Of a DNA stretch of 64,000 nucleotides, positions 26,656 through 39,723 are shown piece by piece. The first letter of the stretch is position 1. Each line of letters begins with the position of its first letter. Below the pieces are notes generated by a model. It did no database searches and was not told the origin of the DNA. It saw only the letters and a program-made list of their open reading frames with translations. The position numbers and the translations under genes are program-made. Source of the DNA: Sanderia malayensis (taxonomy: Eukaryota > Cnidaria > Scyphozoa > Semaeostomeae > Pelagiidae); assembly GCA_013076295.1 (NCBI GenBank), contig RQOL01000616.1, positions 2,108,001 through 2,172,000 on the forward strand, read 5' to 3'.

Positions 26656-29600
26656 TCTCTCAGTGAAACTGTTCTAGTCTTTGAGTCTTCAGTGTGTATA
26701 GTCTGTAAAATATAAGTCTTTGCAGCACAAGCCAAAAACACTGTGATTGCTCTGTGATTGCTAGGCCAAAGAATATCAAGCGTATAAAAGTTTTTTGATA
26801 TTTGCTTCACTGTCTTACAGGTTGGTTGGAGTTCGCGCAAAAGCAGAGGTTCGAGTTCAATTTGAGTTTAAGGCTGTTGAACTACATCCGTCGACGCGAT
26901 ACAATGCGAATGCGTTGATTAACCAACTGAGAGAAGCTCTTTAATGATCTCCGTTGTTCGCTTGCTGCTTTGAAAGTTATCAATTTCTTCCCGTGTCACT
27001 AACACCATTGATGCAAAAAATTGAAATGTTAAAATGCTTGTATTAAAACAGGTAATCGAATTTAAAAGAAACGAATATTTATTTGCATTTGCGTACAAAT
27101 TCAACTTTCAAATGACAAAAAATTGCTTTATTTAAACACCTGTTGATTGAGTTACGCCTCGGAAAAGAACTCCACAATTCATTGCACTGCGTCATTGCAA
27201 ATATCCGTCCTTGTTTAATGTCCTTGTAATAAAGATAAGGTTGTTTAGCAAGCACTACGGGCAATTATGTGCGAGACATCTAGAACACGGCTCCAGAGAG
27301 TCCACTTCAGGTAAAATTGACGTTGATTCTGCTTGTTGAGCGAACCAAAACAAGCGGACATGTTGGGCGTAATAGAAATAATTTTGCAATAAAACCCTTC
27401 TATCTATACCAAGATGCAAACCTGGGTACATATAAATATTAATGTACCAGCTATGAATTTTGAAACAATATCTTTAAAAACTAGTCAAATAACTTTTATG
27501 TTTAACAAATAAGGTCCTCCCTCTCATTTCACTGACTTATTCTTGTAAAATATATGCGAGTTGAAAATCGGAAATTTGGACTGTGGAGGGTGAACTTTGA
27601 AACAAACTAAGGTTCTCGCTCTCATTTCACTTATTTATCCTCTATAATATGAAATATATGCGATTAACATGCAATGAACAGGCAATTCAAGAGACTTACA
27701 CAATACCTCATTCTCAAATCCTACAAGTTTGTAAATGCGTAACTGTAATGCGTGCGTTATATCAAGCTTGTTATTGCTATCAACAAACTCTGTATTGTAT
27801 CAGAGTGTTTTATGGGTCTAGAGTATTCACATGTGATGAATTAGTGTTTCATGAAACTCTGAACTGATATTCAAAAGGCATTCAATAAACCTGAGACTCT
27901 TCACAGTCAGATCCATTACACAACTGAATCTGAAGGTGATTTCAATTCTCTCAAACGAAGATTTCGAACAAAGCTGCAGATTTTGAAATTATTAAACTTA
28001 AAATAAACTAAAAACTGGTGGCAGAAATTTTGCATTCAATATGTTTTATCAGGGCAGCAAATATTTGCTTGCACACACTAAAAATCGATTAGTTATGATT
28101 ATAGTTACTCAAATAGTGGCCTTTTGCACGTAATAACGACAGAGGATGCAATGCAAGGTTAGTGATGCGAAGGAAAGTAACCTTCAGAACAATGACGTCA
28201 AAAAGATGGACCTCAATCAGCGCATTTTAGATCGAATACGCATGTATGATGTTGTACAGGAGTCAGTGGTGTAGAGCTGGGTGCTGGGTTTCAATGGAGG
28301 TTGTTCAGCTCCTTTAATCATTAGAAAATTTGTATGTTTTATACATTTTGTTCTTATTCAGTTATCATAATGGAACATCTCCTTACCCTACCACCGCCCC
28401 ATAACCATTCCGCTAGCTTCACACCATATGCTTAAGCCCTATATTCAACCTCTCTATTCCTAGCGCTGGCCACTGGTTATAGTTGAAGAAAAAAAAGAAA
28501 CTTCATCAGATATGCTAGATTATAATAACCTCAAGCATATTCTGAAAATTGCAAATTACATAAGAAAATTTACATCACTCATTGAATAAAAACTGTACAG
28601 CGCCTTCTTGCCTGATAATTTGGCAAATATTTAATCACTAACAAATAAGAATAAGTTATTAAAGTTATATCCTTATCTAAAGCGTTCACCTTAACCTAAA
28701 CTTAAACCTTACAGAGCTCATGTTTTCCCCCGGGTGATATCTTGTGCCAATTGATAACCAAATGGAATTAAATTATTTGGAAAATTTAGAAAATGGTAAA
28801 AACCAACAATACAAATTGTCTGTTGCGTTGAGCTCGAGAAATTTCGTTGCCTACACTGAGCTTCCTTGGTAGACTACCATAAAAACAGGTAAGGTGTATA
28901 AAATAGTCAATTGGTAAAGGACTAAAGGATTCTTATATACTGATAGAATATCTAATTTTCGTGCATGTTCGTTGGATTGCCCAATCAGTGTTTGACCCAG
29001 CGTTCTTTACGCATTATTATCTTCAATATATTGTGTTATTATTGACCTAGGAAAGAGAGCAATACTAGGTATTATGATTTTCAATGGTACTTTAGTATAA
29101 GTAAACTTTTGTTAGAGCATGCCCAAATTTTGTACAAGAAGATACAGTTGTATGGAAGTGTTAAAATAACCAAAGGTGTAATCTCATTCAAGTGGATTTT
29201 CATCCGGCAGGGATACAAATATTCGAATCGACACAGTTAAGAATGGGCGGACGTGTCTCTCTACAAAGCCATGTAAAATGTATCGAAATGATTGAAACAG
29301 CAAACAAAAGAATATTCCCTTTCACTTTTTCATCCCATCTTTTAAAGATGTAAGGAGGAATTAAAAGACGGCATATGCTAATGGTCTGGAAAGTGTATAA
29401 ATAAACGCTTGATTTTACCCAAATAGATGCTCAGAAAACTTTGCATATAATAGGTTGAATATGGTTATATTGTGCTTTTGGGTGCGAGAGTAAAAACAAT
29501 TTTTCAATTCAACTCAAAAAAACTGTTTGAAAAGCCGGTTGAGTCTGCGCGCTGGCTAGTGATCACAGGAAGTATATTTTCACGCGTGGCGTTTAGTTGA

Positions 29601-29690
29601 ATTGCGTGTTGATTTTAGTACGGGTCGATTTAGCTCCATCGCATATAAACCATCTCAAAATATCGAAAAGAAATTCATTCTCACCTTTCC
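26656..29690. other. Intergenic stretch of about 3 kb without a recognised gene
   Basis: AT-rich. I see only short, unsupported open frames. A degenerate direct repeat of about 55 bp occurs twice near 27510 and 27610 (both contain CTCTCATTTCACT and ATATATGCGA). It should hold the GPCR promoter on the left and 3'UTR of the SH3 scaffold gene on the right. Confidence 0.5.
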
Positions 29691-32600
29691 TCAATCATCC
29701 AGTTTGTCTAGTATCTTCACGGTGTTTCGCGGGAAAATGCCAGTTACATTTTGCAAGACACCTTTTAGCCAATCAGTGCTCACACATGAAATTATTCGAA
29801 TATCCTGACCGACTTTGAAGCTCAAATCTCCATCTACGTCACTCGCATAATCAACAACCGCTGTGCAAATACGACCAGATAGGTTCTGTTGACATTCTGA
29901 ACTAACCTCTCTCTCGCTCTGTACTTTCTCTTCCGGTTCGACTTCAGACAGAGGCCTCACGACAGCTACAAAGTTAGCAGGGAATATTCCAATTTGTCCT
30001 GCGCATGCACCTTGGAACCAATTGTCGTTGATTTTTGAAATGAGATCAATTGTATCCCCAGACATGAATGAAAGTTCATCATCGTTGCCAGCAACGAAGG
30101 AATGAAGTGCAAGTGCGTGTGGTTTATGTATGTGTTCAAAGACATTATCCTGTAACAAAAAATAAGTTATGAATACTCTTATGAATATCCTTGCCTGTCC
30201 AGTGAGAAGGGGCGTTTATGCGTGGCTGTTCGATGTTTCGAGGGATACTTCTCTTATCATCACGAATATCGTATCTGCTCAAAACATTAGACGAAAACAA
30301 ATATGTCCAATTATAGCAGAACCTGGTAAACCAATACCATGTCAATGTCAATAGCAAACTCACATCAGCTTCTGAAGAACTCTCTTTGAATGGAAGCTCG
30401 ATAATTACTTCAACAAACGAAGAAGGGAATAGTCCCTTATCTTCATTCAAACATCCATACAGCCAGTCACGACTGACCTGCTTTTCCAGCAAGATCAAAT
30501 CGCCAGCATTAAACAAAGAAACATGGACTTAAATAGGTTTATAATTTAAGATATATATTTCATATTCATCTTTATATATTTCAAATTCTTTTAACCAAAG
30601 TTGCCCTAGTTATATTGATTGGAAGCTGAAACGTCAGCTGACAGCAAATTCCATAAAAACCCCACTCACCTTAAAACTGAGATCTTTAGCGCTGTCACCT
30701 TTGTAATCAAACAAAGCAATGCAGTGCGGATCGGTGATATCCATTTCTCGCTTTAATCGATCCATCAATCCATTGCTATCCAATTGATCCGTGTCTTCAC
30801 CAGCCATATTTCGCAGTAATGCTGGTATCGGCGGTCTGGCTGTCTTCGCTGGACTCGGCTGCAATCTACAATCCGCCTTCGCAGCTTCGCTGACAACTTT
30901 TGACTCTTCACCAACTGCGTTACTTGAAGTAGCCTGCTTATGTACTGTAATAGGCAGCGTTGTGGGGCGCTGCGGGGGAGGCTTCCGTGTGCCTTCCGCT
31001 GCCTCCTTGAACGCGAACAAATACTCTGTGTTGCGTACTTTAGTGAAAGACAAGGGCCGCGGTGGTTTGACAGGCGGTGGTGACTTCGCGATATTTTTCC
31101 TTAATACCACCGTCTCTCCGCTAGACTGTTGCTTTGATGTTTCTCCAACATGTGTTGTCTCCTGTGCAGATTTGTTTTCACCGCATACAGCAGTCTTCGA
31201 GACATGTACTACATTATTATTGGAAGCATCCGACGAACCAGACATCTTTCCAACTCTTGCCTTTTCCAAATGCTTCTCTAAACCCTCGTTACCTGTGTTT
31301 GCTATATCCATTTTGCCACATTCCTCCGTTGTCAACTTTCCAGAGATTCTTTCCCTCCTCAATCTGTTATCCTCTCCTTCAACTATCATCTGATCAAGCC
31401 TGTCCTCTACTTCAGAAAACATTGCCGAAATCTCAGATGGCAAAGTTTCGCGTGGGCTGGGAGCATTCGCATCGCCAGCCTCCGCAGGGAGCACAGTCTT
31501 CCGAAAACTACCATCTTTGACTTCATCGCAAGACCCAGGCATGCCATCATGTCTGCTTTGGGTCTTTACAACACTATCTTCTTTCGAAGTACTGTCTTCA
31601 GAAACAAACGTACTATTCGGTGTCGAAGCGACAGACTTACTATTACCCTCATCCAGTTCCTCAGTACTGCCGTTAGACTTGTCGATAGTAGCCTTTATTC
31701 CGCTATCCTTACCAGTATCCTTGTTATGAGACTCGTCGCCACTATCTTCTCCACGATTCACCTGTTCACAAGTCACGGGTTCCTTGTCGCCTCCGCGTGT
31801 CAACGATAGTCTCCGTTGAAGATCAGCAGTCTGGGTTATGATTTCGTCAAGTTTCTCAATCTGATCAGACAATCCAACTGATGTGGCAGACTTCTCATTT
31901 TCATCTCCTCCTGTGGAGCCCTGACTTCCATTCTTTCCATCCTGAAGTTTTTGACCTGGCTTCTCTGGTCTTTTCGGCGCAACCAAAGGCTTCTTCTTGC
32001 GAAGAGAAGTAGTTCTGACTGGCTTTTTAGGAACAGCTTTCGGTTTCTGGCCAGTCTCAATGTTAGGCCCCACGTTATCGCTGATTTCCGTTCCTTTAAT
32101 ACTGGCTTCAGCAACACTATTGCATTCTTTTGTTGCATTAAGATCGGTCGCAGCTACTTCATCACCTACTTCAGTTAAATTACAAGTAACCTCAGTAACC
32201 CTACCATCTTCTTTCACGTCTTTAACACCGGCTTCTGCCTTGACTTTAGCAATCTCGACTCCATTAAAATTAAGCTCAAAAAATCCTCCATCCATACTCG
32301 TTGCTTTGATGAAAGAAAGTGGTCGCTTTGGCTTACTTGGAGGCTTCTTTTTCCCCTGGTCAACATGGTTACCGGCCTCGCTGTTCTGCTGAGCATAATT
32401 CTCAACAGCAAAGTTCTCCATGCTAAATGAAAGCGGTCGCTTTGGCTTTCTTGGTGTAAAACCTGGTCGTTTTCCTACGGTCGACATTTCTCTCAATTTC
32501 GAGACCGATTGCAGAGCTTCCATGCCTTCCTGTCTCATTTTGTCCGCAGCAATAGCTTCGTGGCTATGTTTTTGTCCATCATCAGGACTCGTATCCAGGC

Positions 32601-35600
32601 TCTTCTGTTTCCATAGCGCTGGTGGACGTCTCGGTTTTTCACTGGCCTTGTTGAACATTTCAACTTTACTGGAGACACCCGATTTCACGTTAGCATCAGT
32701 CTCCGATTCGATCTTAGATTCCTCATTTTCAGGCCGAGATTCGCGCGGCAAATCGACAGTGGCAGCCTTGGTTAAAACAGACGATGCACTCTTATTTGTA
32801 ATACAAATACCTTTAGCCCCAACAGCGTCACCTTTTAACAATGCATCATGCGAAGAAGCATCGTTGCGAGTAATCATGCTTGGAGCTCTAGGTGGCAGAG
32901 GTGGGCGATCTGCTTTTTTTGGTGGGCTTACAGCATTTTCAGGAAAGATCTTGGGCGGCGGAGGTGGAGTAGAGGGGGGCGAGATTTGAGGTCGCCTCCC
33001 ACCGATTAATTTACTCCTTCTATTCTTCAATTTAACAGCCGGCACAACGGGTGGTTGTTTTCCAGGTTTAGGCCGTCGCTCCCGGTGGCTGCTGTACGGC
33101 TCTGGTGCGGGCTTCTTGCTGAGTTTGACAGACTTTTTCGAATCGAATGGGCCTAAGTCCGCAGGCTTTGTTTGTGTCCTTTCAATCGCTGATGCCAAAG
33201 CATTCGGGTTCATAACAACGGTGGCTTGAGATGAACTTGAACTTAATGAGTCCACTGAACCAGTACTTTCGGCTTCTGATTCTGTGGATGTCTTACGATG
33301 AGCTGCTGATCTCTGTCCACCACCAACTTGATCTTTACCGATTCGAAGAGGCTTATCAAGTTTTTCTGACGTTTGATGATGCATGGATTTCACCATTCGC
33401 TCGGCATCATTCAACAATCCTTCGCCAACATCAGTTTCACCGACTATCTTCGCCCTCGCCAGATCTTTCGTTCTTTCTTCACTTGGCACAGAACGGAGAT
33501 CAATGCTATTTATTAAATTAATATTTTTGTTCGCTTTCACATTATCTTCCACAATTCGATTGTTATTTTTATTCGACTTGGTTGCTTTGATAATAAGAGG
33601 TGACTTCTTTGCCTGTGTAACATCACAATGCTGCTCACCAGCTGATATTGTATGAACGTCTCTGCTCTCTTTATTACTGACACAATTCTCCCCGCTCACC
33701 AAACCGTGCATCACATCTTCTTCAAATCGCTGCTCTTCCAAAATCTTCCCAGTTGAAGAACCGCCGGCTTTTATAATAAGCGGGTGCATTTTCTTTACAG
33801 CATTTGAACAATGCTCAATTTTCGTTGACTCATCCCTGGAGGTACGTGAAGTAGAGGTAGCATTATCAAGCGACTTCCATGGTCTTAGCCCAAGCTTTGG
33901 CTTCGGTTTCACAGTTGGAGGGGAAGGCCTCTGTGGAGGAACAAGACTTGGGGATGATGACGAGACCACGCGTTTCGCAACTTCCTCCCTCTTTCCTATT
34001 CCACCATCACGTTCGCTATCAATATTAATGGAATTATTTCCCGGAGGTCGGTTCTTTCCGTTGCCAACATAACTTGCGTTTACAGCAGAATTCGTTGCAT
34101 TGCGAGATTGCATTGAAGAGGTAACGTTGTTACACTGCGTTGACGTCACACGACACTCAGTCGTCTCCGAAACACGTTCATTGTTGTTGCGTCGAATAGC
34201 CTGAATCGAGCTTCGACTTTCCCTCCCATCCTCGGAAGGATCCAATGAAAACTCGCGACAATTTCCATCCAGTTTTTCACTGCACATTGTGCTCCCGTTA
34301 CCAACGGCTTTACCCAAAATTCCACAAGATCGAAGTTCCGTAATGTCTTTTGAATTCTCCACGTTGAATTGCTTTGATTTCTCAAAAACTTCCGTAGACG
34401 CTTCGTTCACCTCTTTCAGCCGTGCCAGCACAGCACTGGCGTTAATTGCATCGTGCAAAGTAACCAGTTCTCTGTGGGTATTCGATAAAAGTTTTGAATC
34501 ATTACAAGTCTGCTGGCTTTCCAAACTGTTGCAAACTGCATGTCCAAATTCATTCAACTCAGTTGGTACAACCTCCGTGGGGCTTACTTGTTTACCACTT
34601 AGAACAGTACCATTTGACATTGCGTTACTGGGAATATCGGTGTTCGACTTGCTGGTTTTGGCGATACCGAATGACTTCAGGTTGACCTTGCTCTGTACAG
34701 TCTCATCCAAGCTATTCTGTCGTCCCAAAATAATGAACTCAGTAGACGAGGAGTCCGTGACTACAGCAACCGGATCTGGGGTACGTGCAGCGCTTTGGTG
34801 AGGCAAAGTCGAAGCACTCCTCCTAACACCAGTAAAATTCTTGTGTCTGTCATCAAAACGACTGGCTGAGTGGCTTCTCTTCTTCTTCGCTTTACCCGAC
34901 CGGCTTTGAATCTGTTGCTCATCCCCAAGCCTATTCACAAATCAATATCAAGTTAGTCTACATTAACTCAAATGTCAAGCTTCTTTCAATAACAGTAGCT
35001 ACAGTATTACCCCGCCAATGAGAACTGACTTACAAGAAACTTGAGCCTAGCACTTTTCTGAAAACAATAGATGGAACTTAGAAGCTGTCTCAAAGAGCCA
35101 ATTTCTAAGCGACGGCAAGGAATTACTGTACCAATGCTTAGTCCAAAGTCTGACAAGTAGTTGTTTATATTCATGAAAACAAAATTTTTCATGAGAAAAT
35201 TGGGATTACTTTAATAAAATTCATTGTTGTTGTAACTAAGAATTTCCGAATTAGTTACAAACACAGTGGGATAAAATCTTGTTTATTCCACTGAATAAAG
35301 AAAAATATGCGTGTCATCTTATGTTATTATATTGACCCCAACAAAGAACATGGCATTGTCTTCAAAAATCATTCATGCTCTGCAAGTAATATTCATTGCT
35401 TGAAAACTACAATGCACTGCAATGTCTGGGCCTAGATTACGAGCAGAGCAATGTGATTATACAACAAAAGTAGCCCAAGTCTTGAGCCTGAAAATTCCAA
35501 GACAAACATTCAGATTTCTTCGCTGCACCGATGGATCCCCGTAGATTTATCCCCGAGGTATATCGTAATAACGAGCTTTTGCAAAAGCATCAAAACACAT

Positions 35601-36138
35601 ACGCTAAATCGTTGTCAAAAACAAATAGAAATACTCACTTTTCTGATTGCTGTTTCTTGTTGAACGATGCAAAAGGAACAGACGGAGCAGGACGAACTGG
35701 ACTAATAGACCCGGCAGCCTTCTTCTCCACAAGTTGGTGATTATAGCTGGAAGTTGGTGGAGGGGGCGCCGGCTTCATTGGAGGCTGCCCATTCGATGCT
35801 GACTTCTTCGTGTAGAGTGACTTACTTCGTCCGAGCTTCGAGCTGTCCTGTTTCATCCTGTCCACATCGACGAAAGCGGTTTTCGTCGTTCGCAGCGATA
35901 AGAATCCGTTGGCGTAGATCTCAGTAATCGGTCGTGATTTTCTCGCCGGTTTCTCGGGCGGTGTTTTCTTCCGAGGCGATGGCGGAATGTCGATTTCAAC
36001 AATATTCGCTTGTTGCCGTTGTGGCTCGTTCTCGTTTGAAGATTGTAGTTGGCCTTCTGGTGACTGACTCTGTGTTTCCGATGGTACTTGAATGGGGGCT
36101 TTCGGAGTAATCTTGTCACTGAAATTCACTTCATTCAT
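29691..36138 (-). CDS. SH3D19: SH3D19-like scaffold, long proline-rich region plus three C-terminal SH3 domains
   Basis: Cytosolic adaptor expected to bind proline-rich partners in membrane traffic or cytoskeleton and signalling, as SH3D19 (EVE1) does. Exons: 36138-35639, 34930-30670, about 30520-30364, 30149-29691; roughly 1,790 residues. The first two exons give 1,587 residues of low-complexity, Lys/Pro/Ser-rich sequence with PxxP stretches and repeated KPKRPLSF, KPPRPLSF phrases. SH3-1 (CIALFDYKGD..., DWLYGCLNEDKGLFPSSFVEVI) spans the third junction; SH3-2 is HALALHSF...NWFQGACAGQIGIFPANFV; SH3-3 is CTAVVDY...DWLKGVLQNVTGIFPRNTVKIL. Human SH3D19 has about 790 residues and five SH3 domains, so this form has fewer SH3s and a much longer linker. 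The junction after DLSFK (donor GTGAGT at 30669) finds no in-phase AG acceptor; a microexon or sequence error is possible. The start is the first ATG after an upstream in-frame stop. Confidence 0.8.
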
Positions 36139-39100
36139 AGGCCTCGCTGACAGGATTGTAATCTCGGGCCTGAAATGCGAGAAAACCGCGTTAATAATAC
36201 TTCTTCCTCAGAGGTAGTAGAGAAGCAAATACGCTTAGAAAATAAACATCAAACTAGCACAGAAATCCTTTAAATTACAAATTATTCGGATATCTCAGCC
36301 ATGACAATCGTTGTCAGTCGAAATAAAGCATTTTCCTTTGTAAATAATCTGTCTGGACTGGAGGTAATATCAAATTGCATGTGCAACGCGAGTATAAACC
36401 TTCACGTCATATCATAACACGAATACCAGCAATTGTTTTCGAGAAGATATGGTCAATTTAATTGAGCAAGCACGTCCTACTTTCTTTATTCAACCTTTGT
36501 GAATTCAAAAAAGATTTAATGAGCTTTGTTTGTTTAATTGTCCAAATAGGTAAATTCTTTATTTCTTAAACCTGTAATTTTTCATTCTTCTTTCATTCTT
36601 CTATCATTCTCAATGTCATTGTCTCCGCGACGAAAATCCACGTCAATCCAGAGTTGTTGTTTTCTGGCTCACAAGGACTTACAAGGTTATTTTTATTGGT
36701 TATTCGAGAATTCGATGTTCCATATTTAATTGAAATATTTCATCACATTGATGGACCATCTAAACATGTCCCAAAATACTGTAAAATCGTTGGGAAGGGG
36801 GGGCGACAGGGATTGTGTGCTCCCTTTGATCGCGTGATCGTGTTTTGGGTGGCTTAATGAATAGGCCACGTGGAGCACCTGAAGGACCTGAAGGGGGGGG
36901 GGTAATGTTCGCAACGTTGTGTATATTCATTATCACATGGTCTAAAGGAATTAATTTATTCAGGCATTAATAAATAAAGGTATCGTTGCCCCCTGCAATT
37001 TTGTTCAAAGATCGAAAGTGACAGCATGAGCTTGGATGAACATTGGCAGGGTGTTTAATCAAAGATTGTTAGTGGAATATCAATGCAACCTTTTGAAACT
37101 TTCCTCTGGAATATTGCTTTGATTGATACATCTATTAACTGTGTTCTCAACCGCTTCCTTAATGAGATGTTACAGTCAATTAAATGAAAATCCAGTTGCC
37201 ATCATGTATGTATTGGAATAACTTTGCTGAATTCTCAATCCAATAACTGCAAGAGCTGCATAAATTGGCGTATTTATGTCACCAAAATCTAATTAGATTT
37301 GAGATATTAATCTGAGAAAAGAGCGCAGAACTGGTCTTATCTTATCAGCAAAAGCATTGTCTGGTGGTTGTAGAAAAACGATAGCCAATACTTCTCCAAT
37401 AACAAAGATAAACCAAAAATCCGCATCGTATAAATATCACTCATTTCTAGAGGGCAAATTGTTACGAACAATGAATTTCTTATGAAATAATGGAGCCAAC
37501 TGATTACTGCACGCCCCTTACATTGCAATTTCGCCCAGCAATATCGTACACGTCTTTTAACATGGCTCGAGGCCTGGTAGTGGCAGTTTCTGAATATTTG
37601 GCCACATTTTAATTCGAAAAGTTTCTTGTCAGATTCCTAATTTAATGAAGAAAAACTGGTTTATAGGAAGTGAAGTTGGTTATAAGTAACTGGTTTATAA
37701 GAAAGTTGAATTAAAATACTAACCTAAAACTAGACTCAAGGATATAAAACAAGACTGTAAAATTTCCATTCTCAACTCAAAAGGGTCAACTGATTTTAGT
37801 TTGTGCACGGGCACGGACAAGGCTCAAAAAACGTTTTAAAACAGGGCCAATAAGAAGTGTACCACAAATAAAAGTCGTCAAAATAACATCGTTTTCACAT
37901 CTTTAATTTCCGTTAATTCTATGTGGCCTTCACTGTTTTGTCTTCGAAGAGTTGATTTCTCAAGTTTCTTTCTTGTAAACCGGTTTCTCGTAATAAAAAC
38001 ACCGTTAGCAACCAAAAGCTATTTCAGATTTTCTGTTCTCCAAACATTAAAAACTTCAGCACGTCTTCAAAATACCGGAACAACTTTTTCACCTGATCAA
38101 ATCAAAGCTAACAGCCCAGTTAAAATGTGTTGTATAAAAATTTCCCAAAGTCTAACAAAGGGCAATGCCGAAGTCTATTGATATTTCCCACCTATTGTCT
38201 CGGTATTTCCAAATAGATCTTCCTTAATCATGTGGAAATGCCCTATTAAATTTAAGAATAATTATAAGTATCTCGAGATTTCCCGACCACTAAACTTGTT
38301 AAGGCCATCAATTTGAGGGTTGATATTGGTCAGGCTATATATCAAATGATTGTGTAATATATTTTGGCGTTATATTTGGAGGGGAATAAATTAAGTCGAT
38401 GAAATCCACGCGTGGTCTCACACATTCTCGAAAATCAGAATAGAAGCAAAGCGGGCATTTTTACACAAAAGTTACTGAATATTTGCTAAGAAATTCTGAA
38501 GTGGACTTCGGGCAATAAATTCAGGAAGTTGATAATACTAAATCAGGATGAAAAATTGCGGTAAAGATTATTTACCACACACTGAAGACATCCCAAGGAC
38601 ACTTGAAAACATATACTTGCTATATTTAGTAGCGGAAAATTAAAATACAAAATAGGAAATAATTATTGATAACGTTGGGACAGTATAGGGGTCGTTAAAG
38701 GTAAATTAATCCAAAGTAAAAACTATAAATTTGATGTTTATGACAAGCAAACAAACATAAGAAAAGAAGAATTTGCAACAAAAGCAGAGCAGGACGCAAT
38801 AAATTATTTCAAGTTAACTCATTCCAAAATAATTATTATCATGGCGTAACATGTCATTTTGCAAAATAAAATTAGGCCAAAATGAATATTAGAACAAACT
38901 GAAAAAATTATCACGTAATTTACGGAATTCTTCAAGGAGTATATGCCTATTGCTTGTTTTATGTTTACGAGCAGATAAAGCATTCAGCAAACCGGCCTAA
39001 GCCCATCTACTTTTCGAGAGCTATTTGGGTAATCTTAAATCATTTTTAAAACCAAAGAAACAACACCAACCTGGAGCGTTTTTTTATACTTCCCAGTCTG

Positions 39101-39723
39101 TTGATCATAGTCTTATCTCATCAAGTGATAACTGTGCAATTTTCCGGTCATATAAATTATAACATCCATCTTCAGTGCGATTAGCCAGACATTTGGAAAA
39201 CAAACCCCACAAAACCATTCAAAGGACAAACTAAACACAGCGTTCGCCAATACCTAATTTGCATTCCTATTGTCCGCCACCAGCTTTCTCCTCCGCATCT
39301 CAGCCTTCGCAGTCACGCGATGAGTCCAATACACAATCTATATCAGATAACGCACGTTGTCTTTCAATTTAATCAAATAATCTAAATAAATGATAAATCG
39401 AGGTTCTTTCTTTTGGAGAACCATAATTAACACAGGCAAATCCTTTTTTAATTTCCCTACATTGATAGCTCGCAAAATCGCATGAGAACAGAGTGACACA
39501 AAACAATAATGAAAGGTAATGAATGTGGTAACCATATTTTATAAATTTCCATATAAATCAACAGAATTGCAATATTAATACAATATTGAAATATAAATAC
39601 AAATTGAAGTACAATAACACGGTTATGGAATTTATTATTGCATGGGGACAGATATAAACATAAATTAACGATAAAGAACAATAAAGGATAAATATTTCCA
39701 TTTATACAACTGTTTCTTTAGCT
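36139..39723. other. Intergenic stretch of about 3.6 kb without a recognised gene
   Basis: AT-rich DNA between two minus-strand genes. The right end carries a probable polyadenylation signal for the next gene (39631-39636). An acceptor-like TTTCAG near 36170 (minus strand) suggests an additional upstream 5'UTR exon of the SH3 gene. Nothing else supportable was seen. Confidence 0.5.
39631..39636 (-). terminator. Polyadenylation signal of the 1,523-residue protein gene
   Basis: AATAAA on the minus strand (TTTATT on the plus strand), about 90 bp past the stop codon at 39724. Confidence 0.45.

Noticed and set aside
30791..34801. Many plus-strand open frames up to 200 codons opposite the SH3 scaffold exon
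   Set aside because: They are antisense shadows of a low-complexity Ser/Pro-rich exon; the minus-strand frame is open over 4.2 kb and continues into SH3 domains.
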